From assembly GCA_001661515.1 (NCBI GenBank), contig LUVW01000023.1, positions 186,001 through 250,000 of the forward strand: a stretch of DNA of 64,000 bases. Direction: 5' to 3'. Source of the DNA: Capniomyces stellatus (Eukaryota; Kickxellomycota; Harpellomycetes; Harpellales; Legeriomycetaceae). The notes under the pieces are model-generated. The model did not search any database and had not been told where the DNA came from. It saw only the letters and a list, made by a program, of their open reading frames with translations. A program made the position numbers and the translations under genes. Shown here piece by piece: positions 25,501 through 34,100 of the stretch. How positions within the stretch are numbered: the stretch's first letter is position 1; every line of letters begins with the position of its first letter.

Positions 25501-25926
25501 TCGTTATGTAACCAATATTGTAAGTTGCTGATATTATTCAATGATGATATTCAATGAGTTTTGTAAAACTAAGCTATATCAATCACAATTTGCTAAATTT
25601 TGTATATATTTGCTTTAATTAAGGTTTGAATGTATTCAGAAACTCGCTTGGTTATATTTAGAACCATTCGATAGTATTTGGTCTTTGAACAAGCGAGACA
25701 AGGCAAAACGCAAATCTGTATAAATATTTTTTTCCTTCTCAAATTTGTATATACACTTATATATTTAAAAGATGAGTTAACTCGACTTTTAACATAGTCG
25801 GGATACTTTTCCCATTTTCTTCTATTTAGTACATTGCCTAGTATTTACCAGCATTAGTCAATCTATTCCTATTAAAAAAACTACAAACTAGAGGGTATAT
25901 TAGATATAAAAACCATCCAAACATAA
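22531..25926. other. long intergenic spacer
   Basis: This is about 3.4 kb without a supported gene. It includes (TA)n and TATATA-rich stretches at 22613-22630 and 22843-22870, poly-T at 23311-23332, and an ACAC run near 23875-23885. The last about 680 bases (from about 25250) are recognisably related to the 5' flank of the second secreted paralogue and form part of a segmental duplication. Confidence 0.6.
25719..25727 (+). promoter_or_regulatory. TATA-like element with following pyrimidine tract, copy A
   Basis: TATAAATAT is followed immediately by a T/C-rich run (to 25741), about 200 bases upstream of the copy A start codon. Copy B has the same arrangement at 29677. Preservation of the element and tract between diverged flanks supports promoter function. 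TATA plus a CT-rich block is common in highly expressed fungal genes. Confidence 0.45.
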
Positions 25927-27138
25927 ATGAGACTCACCAACGTTGTGCTTGTAACAGGCCTGCTGCTAGTTTCTCAGTACACGGATTCGGCTGCTGTTGA
26001 TCATGACCCATATAACAATAAGAACTCTCAAGAGGAGCGGGTTATCCAATCACCAAGGCAGGGCAGTATAACTAAAGGAGTCGGATTAACTGTTAGCAAG
26101 TCAAAGTTGGTGGCAAAGCAAATTAAGCAAGACAAGAAAGAATACATCAATGAAGCATATGGAAAAAAAGAATCATTGAGTGGCAGAAAAAAATCTGGTA
26201 ATAGAAACCTATCTGGGAATAAAGGGCTGGTCAGAGGTTTGTCTAGATATGGTAGTAGTCCGTTTCTACAAGGTAATATGGTGGGCAATTTACTAAGCTA
26301 TCTAATTAGCAACAGTAATTTGGGCAATATATTAAATAGGCAGCAGCCAAGTGAATTGGGTCAACCAGATACAGTTGTGTTGGTAAATTCTCTTAGAAGT
26401 GGCGGTATAACCAGTATAATGAATGTACAAAGATTAAGTCAATTAAGTCAAGTGGACAGGAATGAGCTGAAGAATCTGCTTAGCTATGGTGATATAGGCA
26501 CAATTTTTAACCTATATAAAGATAACAAATCCGTAAACTGGAACCAACAGATATCTCAAGCTGGAAGAGCAGTTCAGGCAATTCAAGCGATCCAAGCAGC
26601 ACTAGCAGTTGGAGTAATCGATCCATATCAAGCAGTCCGAGCAATAAACGATATAAAGGAGATACAAGAAGCCCAAGAAAAACAAACTGCTGAAACAACC
26701 ACATCGATACAAGCCATTGAGGCGGTCAGTGACAACCAAACAACCAAACCTATTCAAGCACTACAGTTTGCCAAAAGAAGCCATATAACTATAGTAGCCA
26801 AAGTTACACAAAAAACCAAGGCAACCAAGGTACTCAAATCGACTAAATCGACCGAGATAATCAAAGCAACTAAAAAAGGCAAAGCGCGCAAAAAAATCAC
26901 AACTAGTAGCAAGGGAAAAAACACTGGACCAAATAAGGTTGGTGGTGTAGATATAAACAGGCTGTTCAATGCCAAAAATCAGATGGACGTTGGAAAGATG
27001 CTCAACAAGGATGGCCAGATCGCTGTTAAGAAGCTAGCAAATGGTGATAGCAACATAAGCATGAAAAAACTGCTTAACCGAAACAGAAAACTGGACATCA
27101 GAAAACTACTTAATAGCTTTGGTATGCAGGTGGTCTAA
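25927..27138 (+). CDS. secreted Lys/Gln-rich repeat protein, copy A, C-terminally truncated
   Basis: This 403-residue, single-exon protein begins with a clear signal peptide (MRLTNVVLVTGLLLVSQY, likely cut near SAA-V). A basic linker follows, then a hydrophobic/Asn segment with NLLSYLISNSNLGNIL. Next is an Ala/Gln/Ile block with repeated QAIQA and AVRAI units, and a Lys/Thr-rich stretch (TKATK-type repeats). The protein ends in a degenerate 12-13 residue repeat (units such as DVGKMLNKDGQI, LDIRKLLNSFGMQ). It is paralogous to the gene at 29843. The frame stops at TAA (27136) exactly where the paralogue continues for 113 more codons. No known family is recognised. The protein is probably extracellular; a wall, adhesive or matrix role is inferred only from composition. 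Confidence 0.85.
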   Translation: MRLTNVVLVTGLLLVSQYTDSAAVDHDPYNNKNSQEERVIQSPRQGSITKGVGLTVSKSKLVAKQIKQDKKEYINEAYGKKESLSGRKKSGNRNLSGNKGLVRGLSRYGSSPFLQGNMVGNLLSYLISNSNLGNILNRQQPSELGQPDTVVLVNSLRSGGITSIMNVQRLSQLSQVDRNELKNLLSYGDIGTIFNLYKDNKSVNWNQQISQAGRAVQAIQAIQAALAVGVIDPYQAVRAINDIKEIQEAQEKQTAETTTSIQAIEAVSDNQTTKPIQALQFAKRSHITIVAKVTQKTKATKVLKSTKSTEIIKATKKGKARKKITTSSKGKNTGPNKVGGVDINRLFNAKNQMDVGKMLNKDGQIAVKKLANGDSNISMKKLLNRNRKLDIRKLLNSFGMQVV

Positions 27139-27477
27139 AATATATTGGACGAGGGTGGTCAAATATATCTAAACATTATAGTAGGAGGGAACAGCCGATG
27201 TAGTATAAAGAGGTTATTGAATAGCAAGGGCTTAAGTTTTGTTGACTTGATGTTGGAAAAATAAATTATATTTAAAATCAGTAATATAATAGATGTTGGT
27301 GGGCGGTTGAACATTGTGTTTATACTAAATAAAAAAGGAGATATGGGTTTTGGATCGTTTTTAGATGAAAATGGCCAGTTTGGCATTTATAATGTGGTAA
27401 GCGGTATCGAGGATTTGGATGCTGAAAATATGTTTATCAACGCAAGTCTATCGAGTACTGGAAAACTACTAATATAG
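27139..27477 (+). pseudogene. decayed in-frame C-terminal tail of copy A
   Basis: Read in the same frame past the TAA at 27136, this segment still encodes recognisable repeat units (for example KRLLNSKGLSF, DENGQFGIYNVV). It ends with a tail parallel to copy B (ENMFINASLSSTGKLLI against its counterpart) at a TAG at 27475. A second in-frame TAA is at 27262. There are no frameshifts, only stop codons, so loss looks recent or is partly buffered by the repeat. I describe the breaks as seen and treat the tail as untranslated. Confidence 0.7.
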
Positions 27478-27835
27478 CCATACTCTTTGGAGATATAAGA
27501 GTGATTATCGGCCAAGTATGGATCTTGACAAGTCGTATTGGCTTTAATAAATTCTGTGTTAGTGTTAGTACTGTTGATAAATTCTCTTTATTAGCTTAGT
27601 TGATACATTTGTTTATAACTTTGTTCATAACGAAGTCTGTGTTATTTAATTTTTAATTTTTTCAATCCGGTGTTATTCTGATAATATATAAAGCATTTTA
27701 AATATCAATGAAAACTTTTGTTAACAAGTTCGTAACTTCTACCTCAGCATATTCTTTAATAAAAGCACCAATACAGCATTTGAGAAACGGCCAATAAATG
27801 AGAGTAATGTTATTAAGTTGGTCCCATAGCATATA
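27478..27835. other. spacer 3' of copy A
   Basis: This is AT-rich DNA without coding signal, between the decayed copy A tail and a weak minus-strand candidate. Confidence 0.5.
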
Positions 27836-28086
27836 TTATGTGTTTATATTATAGAAGCATAATGCAGTATTTGAATTACTTCTTGGAGCCGTCTTTTTAC
27901 GAATTCCTTTGGAGATACTTTTGACACCTAATTGCGAACTTTCCTCGACGTAGTCCAACTGTTCTGAAGAGAGAAAGAAACAATCCTATTAAATAACACT
28001 GGCTCAAAAAAAATTCAATAAAAAAACAAGACAAAGGATAGCTTGAAGATAATTATAGACCAACGTACCAAGACTACAACTTCCAT
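27836..28086 (-). CDS. weak candidate for a small two-exon protein
   Basis: On the minus strand an 18-nt ATG exon (28069-28086, MEVVVL) is followed by a GTACG donor. A CAG acceptor at 27959-27960 then leads into 41 codons (27836-27958) including LDYVEESSQLGVKSISKG and a basic tail. Phase 0 joins to 46 residues. The intron has a good pyrimidine-rich acceptor. Nothing is recognised, and a 46-residue product could be chance. It lies between the two secreted paralogues. Confidence 0.25.
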
Positions 28087-28172
28087 ATTATACCAACTAT
28101 GGGACTTGTTTAGAATGAACAAACGTGTTATCCATATGCTTTTGATGTTGATGTTGATTTCGATCGAGTTAC

Positions 28173-28236
28173 TTTGATTTTTGATTTTTGATTTTTGATT
28201 TTTGATTTTTGATTTTTGATTTTTGATTTTTGATTT
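28173..28236. repeat. heptamer tandem array (TTTTTGA)n
   Basis: About nine near-perfect copies of a 7-base unit TTTTTGA lie in spacer DNA between the secreted paralogues. No gene is associated. Confidence 0.95.
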
Positions 28237-29842
28237 ATTTGCAATAGAACCGACTTGAGTTGCTTTTACTCGATTTATTTTGTACTCGAGAATACTTTTT
28301 TTAAAAATTCTACCAATGCTAAAAGTATATTTATTGGTTTAACATTGAAAGAACCCAGTTTCGTTTTTTTAGCAATTAATACAGTCGTACTACCTTTAAA
28401 TTTTTATTACCGCTGGTTTTGTATTATATTACTATTTTTAACCTTATTACCGCTGAATTTTGCTTTTATTACCGCCAATTTTACAATTTTATTACAAACT
28501 TTTTTGGTAAACTATTAATACTCTTAACTCTATTTATAACATTTATCGGCATTTCTACTATTGCAAACTGGAGATCAACTCCTGCGGTTCATGCAAACTT
28601 GACCAACTAAACGCAATGGTTTTCTCATTGTTACAAAACGTAATTACGTTATTAATTGGCTTTTTTCGAAGGCAAAAAAAAAAGTGTAAATACAGGGATT
28701 AAGCTACTGCCAGAGATCACTTCTGTGATATTTTAACAAAATTTTTGTGTTGCTAGAGCACCTGATCAAGTGTTATCATATTTGTGGTGGTATATCTCTG
28801 GTTTTGGTGGCTTTTCTCAAGATGTTGACTCTAGTAAGTCACTCTAATTTAGACTTCACAAGATGTACTTGTTTGACTTTAAGCTGTACTATTTGGGGTT
28901 TGACTTTTTCTGTATAAATGACTACATGTAGTCTCGAATGAATCACCTACCACTGCTATCTTGACTGAAAAAGAGCGGCTCTGGCCACTGCCATTGATCA
29001 AGAAGTCAAGCTCAATATCTTTATAAATCGCTTATGCATTTATGGTTCCTGGAACAAGTTGAATGAATAAAACCATTCTGTGTTTTTATAACCATTGGTT
29101 GAACTAATTGGGACCTTAGTGAAGTACCTTCCTTACTGAGTGATTATAAAGCTACAAGTTCAAGAAATAAGGCTGTTTATGACTTTTGCGTCAACGACGG
29201 GATTTGTTCAAAAAAATTACGTTTTATGATAAATTAATACCATCCAACACTTATGATTCAATTAGTAAAGTTAATGTAAACGGTTTTGTAAGATGTTAGT
29301 CTTATTCGATAATGACATACAATATGTTTTGTAACACTGCATGGTATCAGTGACAGTTGGTTGAACTTTGCAATAACATTTATGTTTACCGGCTTTTTCA
29401 TCCGGCGTAATTTTTGTTTAATCTTAGTTTTCGCGTCCCAGTAAAGTCTTCATTAAAAGTATATTTATTGTGCTTTTATCAAAGAAAAAATTTACCGCAG
29501 GTTTATTCTTTCAATCACTACTTCTCAATAACAGGCAATTGCTGCTTTAAGCGTATCATCTTATTGGTTTATGTCTACTAATTTTGGCTATATTCAGAAA
29601 TCCATTTGGCTCTATGATCAGGACAATTCAATAGTATATGGATTCTGAAAAGCGGGCGAAGGTAAACGCCAAAGTATATAAATACCTTTTTTTTTCCTCA
29701 ACTTTTTTTTAAAAACATCGTCTCAACCATTATAGTCGCAATCCATTCTCATTTTTTATATTTACCAGCATTAGTCAATCGATTTTTGCTAAAAACTACA
29801 TACTAGAGGGTATATTAGATATAAAAACCATTCAAACATAAT
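28237..29842. other. intergenic spacer containing 5' flank of copy B
   Basis: The first part has three or four imperfect copies of a TTATTACCGC-containing unit (28404-28480). From about 28960 the sequence is recognisably similar to 25250-25926 upstream of copy A, for example the CTGGCC...GTCAAGCTCAA block at 28980-29010 and the final 80 bases before the start codon. I see no independent gene. Confidence 0.6.
29677..29684 (+). promoter_or_regulatory. TATA-like element with following pyrimidine tract, copy B
   Basis: TATAAATA is followed by a long T/C tract about 160 bases upstream of the copy B ATG. It corresponds to the element at 25719. A second TATAAAAA, present in both copies, sits only about 15 bases before the ATG and is too close to position transcription for this start codon. 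Confidence 0.45.
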
Positions 29843-30685
29843 ATGAGATTCACCAACATTGTGCTTGTAACAGGCCTGTTGCTAGTTTCTCAGTACACAA
29901 ACTCGGCTGCTGTTGATAATGTCCCATATAGCCATAAAAGCTCTCAAGAGGGGCGGGTTATCCAAGCGGATCAACTAGCCAGAATAGCCAGAGTAGTCAG
30001 GGCAGCCAGACTATCCAAATCAAGCAATGCAGTCAAATCAACTAAAGTAACCAACGCGTCCAAAAAAGGCAAAGTAACCAAAAAAGGCAAAGTACCTAAA
30101 AAAGTCACAACTAGTAGCAAGGGAAAAAACACTGGACCAAATAAGGTTGGTGGTGTAGATATAAACAGGCTGTTCAATGCCAAAAATCAGATGGACGTTG
30201 GAAAGATGCTCAACAAGGATGGCCAGATCGCTGTTAAGAAGCTAGCAAATGGTGATAGCAACATAAGCATGAAAAAACTGCTTAACCGAAACAGAAAACT
30301 GGACATCAGAAAACTACTTAATAGCTTTGGTATGCAGGTGGTCGGGGGTATGCTGAATAAAAATGGCGAGGTAGACTTGAAGCTTGTTAAAAAAGGGAGC
30401 GAGAGACCTGATGTAAGGAAGCTACTCAACCCAAGCGGCGAGGCGTTCATCAACGCAGCATCGAGTAAAGCGGGTGCGTTTGATATTGGCAGCGTGTTAT
30501 ACAAGCCTAATCGTATAAGTCTTGGGCTGTTGTTGACTGAGGAAGGAAAGCAGATTTTCAAAAGGGTTCTGAATCCACTTGGACAGTTCAATGTTGATAA
30601 TGTAGTGCAAGGTAGCGAAAATTTGAATGTTGAAAAACTTTTCAGCAGCGCAAGTCTATTGAACGCTGGGCAACCACTAGTATAA
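29843..30685 (+). CDS. secreted short-repeat protein, copy B, intact
   Basis: This single exon encodes 280 residues. The signal peptide (MRFTNIVLVTGLLLVSQY) is almost the same as in copy A. The Ala/Gln-rich middle of copy A is absent, leaving only a short Arg/Lys stretch before the shared SKGKNTGPNKVGGVDINRL block. From there to the end the protein is a degenerate 12-13 residue repeat of the form D(I/V)xKLLNxxGx. Examples are VVGGMLNKNGEV, PDVRKLLNPSGEA and FNVDNVVQGSEN, about 14 units in all. Regular 12-residue repeats with alternating hydrophobics could form a solenoid, which is inference. Bases 30105-30343 are identical to 26897-27135 of copy A. No family was recognised; the product is probably extracellular. 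Confidence 0.88.
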   Translation: MRFTNIVLVTGLLLVSQYTNSAAVDNVPYSHKSSQEGRVIQADQLARIARVVRAARLSKSSNAVKSTKVTNASKKGKVTKKGKVPKKVTTSSKGKNTGPNKVGGVDINRLFNAKNQMDVGKMLNKDGQIAVKKLANGDSNISMKKLLNRNRKLDIRKLLNSFGMQVVGGMLNKNGEVDLKLVKKGSERPDVRKLLNPSGEAFINAASSKAGAFDIGSVLYKPNRISLGLLLTEEGKQIFKRVLNPLGQFNVDNVVQGSENLNVEKLFSSASLLNAGQPLV

Positions 30686-30920
30686 CAGAAGTTTACGAGT
30701 GGCCAGGAGAGCAACACTATCGGCTAAACATCAGAAATCATAGGAATGTATATTGACTTTATCAAAGCATGGGTTGTTTTTATTATTAGTATTATCTTTA
30801 CTATCATTATTGATGATTGCGGCTAAGCCTGCACTATTTCAATAAAACATTTTAAACAATATATGTTGAATTTACTTTCCAAGCATACAGTTGGAGGGTA
30901 CCTAACGGTAAAGTTGATGA

Positions 30921-30955
<35 letters not shown>

Positions 30956-31140
30956 CACACACTCAAAACCCAACATTGTATAGATTGGTAAGAGATATTA
31001 TTATTATTATTATATGTAGTTTTAAAATCGAAATTGGAAATATAGTAAATAGGGTTTCTTGATGGAAAATGAAAAAGAAACAAAAGAAAAACAGAAAATT
31101 GACAAACAAAATAGAAGATTAAAATGGTAAAACGACAAAA
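30686..31140. other. convergent 3' spacer with poly-T tract
   Basis: This holds a pure T run of about 25 bases at 30926-30951 and an (ATT)n run at 30999-31014, between convergent copy B and the symplekin-like gene. No gene is present. Confidence 0.7.
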
Positions 31141-34100
31141 TCACACCAACTCTTGATTATCAGCTCCAGCTTCAACTTGATCTTCAACTTGATTTGTATC
31201 TTGGTTTGTATCTTGGTCAGCGTCAAGAGATGGAGATTGATCTGGAACGTGAATTGTAGCAAGTTTAGATGAGCAGTACTGAGTCAAAATACTATAGAGT
31301 TCCTGAGTATCATTGTTGAGGTTGGTACAGTCAGGAGTCAAAAGGTTGAGGGAGTCAGAGGACACGACCAGTTGAAGATCAGCAACAAAATCAGCAATGG
31401 GTTTAGCCTGAATGGCACAAACCTTATCAAGAACACAAAACTTGTCGTTGGTATCAAGCACCAGCGCACCAATCGCAACCAAAGAAAACGGAACAAGCTC
31501 TGCCATAACCAAACAGTACCCGTTAAACTCAACACCAGTAACACGCGGCACATACGGCGATAACCGAACCAACACATCAACAAAGTAAGGAACCATCGCA
31601 CCACTGTCAGAACCAGCAGCTCTACTGACAGGTTTAATTGTCTTGATGGTGTGCAAAAGAGCGAAAAAACCGAGTTTAGGCACCGTGTTGGTATCGACAA
31701 TGTGTGCAACCAACTGGTCAAAAAGCCCAACAACACACAAATCAAACATCCCAGCGTGCTTGGCCAACACACTGTGGGCTACAGACAACACTATTGTGAT
31801 TGCACTTGCCTGGGACTTTAGGGAAACATCGGCAGTGGTGTTTGTACACGTGTACGTAACAAGAGTGTACAACATACACTGTACCAAACTGGGTTCATCG
31901 TCGCTTTTGGTCGTACAGTTGGCGGCAAACCGGCTGATGGTGTTTGCAATGACCGTCCTGAACAGGCTGCGGTCCGACTGGCTGCCTTCCAACATCGCCG
32001 CCGCGCTCATCAGGTTGTCAATGACCTGGTCGGTTGACAAGTACTGGAATATGGGAACCAGAAACCTGACCTCCAGCGCCCTCTGCTTGACCATCTGGTA
32101 AACCGCATCGACAAACGCGTGCCTGAGCGTGTCGTTCCAACTCGAAAGTCGCGACGCTGCCACCACTAACACCCGCAGCACCAATGTCTCGGCCCCAGTT
32201 GGGAACGCCTCAATCGCCCTGTACACCTGCATTATATCCCTAGCAACCATCGCCTTCACCAACGGCTCAGCCATCCTCCTCACCACCGCCTGGTCGCCAG
32301 CTCGCATTTCCCCATACAACCCAACCAGTTCCCGCAAGCCCTCCTCCATCCTGTAGTTCAGCGCCAGTGCTACAAACAGATCCAAACTTGCCACTACCAA
32401 CGCCTCCCGCCCTACATCCACATCCACATCCACATCCACATCCACATCCACATCCACATCCACATCCACATCCACATCCATCTCCTTCTTTTCCTCTTTA
32501 TTAATCAATTGTTTAGCCTGGAAAGTTGCGACTTTAGTGGCACAGTCTAGCAGCTCTTGCGAACGATACGTACCACCGAGCAGCTGTACAATAGTGTACA
32601 CTACATTCGCACGTATTTCTGTCACTGCATTACTGCTATTGGCCAGCAGCAGTTCAACGACCCGTGATCTGTACACCGGTCGGGACACAAACAGACCCTT
32701 CAGCGCACTCACCGCGTATATGGCCTTGTTTGTTGTCAGCTTGATCCACGCGTCCAGCATTGCAAACAGTTCCTCTGGCAGAACAGGCAGATCTATCAGG
32801 AACCGCATCAGCATCATGTCCTTTACTCGCCCAGTCTCCACCACATTGCTGCTGTGGTTTGGAAACTTGATCATCAAGTACCCATTGGTTTCTGCCTGCT
32901 CGTCTATTCCTACACTTGCCTTTGCCACCAACCCCTCATAACTTTCAGTCCCTCCTTCAAACTCACTCCCAATTCCTCCCCCAATTCCTCCCTCAACTTC
33001 TGCCTTTATACTTTTCCCAACCTCTCTTTCTTCTACCTCTATATCTGTCTCCTCATCCAACCCTTCTCCTTCCTCAATAGCCCTGGTTTCTGGCTTTTCT
33101 ATCGGGTCTGGGTTTGTCATCACTAAATTCTCTATTATTGACTGTCCAAATTTACATACCCACTCTGAATAATACTTTTTCACCGCTTTTATCTTTTTGG
33201 CTTCCTTGCTTTGCCTTGTTAAAACCACATGGTGCATCTCATGAAACATCATTATTGCCATCTCGTAGCTCACTCTCGGTGACTCTACCATAGGCTTGAA
33301 CACTTTTAAATACAAGTACCGCTCCGACCCCAACTCCATTCTCAAATTCAAATTCAAATTCAAATTTAAATTCAGCTTTGATTCTAATTCTGACTCTTGT
33401 TTTAATTGGCTTATTTCTGATTCTGCCTTTGATTGGTCCATATCTGATTCAAGATCTGATTGGCCAGACTCTATCATTATCAGATTCGTCGTCAGTCTTA
33501 CCACTAAAGCCATCCAATCAGCTATCCTTTCTCTAATGACGCTATTATTACTACCAACATCACTTCCTCCACTAAAAATATCAGTACCGACTACTGTTGT
33601 TATTGGTGTTGTTGTTGTTATTGGTTGGTCTGGGTGTAGAGGCCATGCTGACTTCACATCTGGTAAATGTAGTCTGAAAAGTGCAGCTATTGACCCAGCG
33701 TTACTGGAGTCTATTCTTCCTACTGCCTGCATTGTCAAGTACTCGCCACTTGCCAGAACTCTTTCTAGGCTTTCCTTCCATCCGTAGTCCATACTTTTCT
33801 CTTCAAGTTCAGGTTCGATTTCTTCAAGTTCAGGTTCGTTTTCTTCAAGTTCAGGTTCGTTTTCTTCAATGTCAAATTCGTTTTCTTTGTTATCCGGTTC
33901 ATTTTCTTCAGCCAAATAGTCGTGTTTTATTGTCGCTCGATTTGCTCCATCTTCAAGTTGTCTTAGTAAATCTTCCTCATCTATTTCTACTTCTATTTCT
34001 GGCTCTATTTCTCTTTCTATTTCTATTCCTAGTTCTCTTTCTGGTTCTATTTCTGTTTTGGTTTCTACACTTTCAGACCACCTTGACTTTTTCACTCTTC

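Noticed and set aside
25905..25912. TATAAAAA just before the copy A start codon as the core TATA box
   Set aside because: It is only about 15 bases from the ATG, so TATA-directed initiation would fall inside the coding sequence. The element at 25719 is better placed.
27136..27264. Stop-codon reassignment (TAA read as sense) to explain the copy A tail
   Set aside because: Other well-supported genes here end at TAA (for example YOP1, RAX1-like, pyrophosphatase, YPT1), so the code appears standard.
28173..28236. CRISPR-like or telomeric array
   Set aside because: Pure tandem heptamers without spacers are not CRISPR, and the unit lacks the G-rich run of known fungal telomere repeats.
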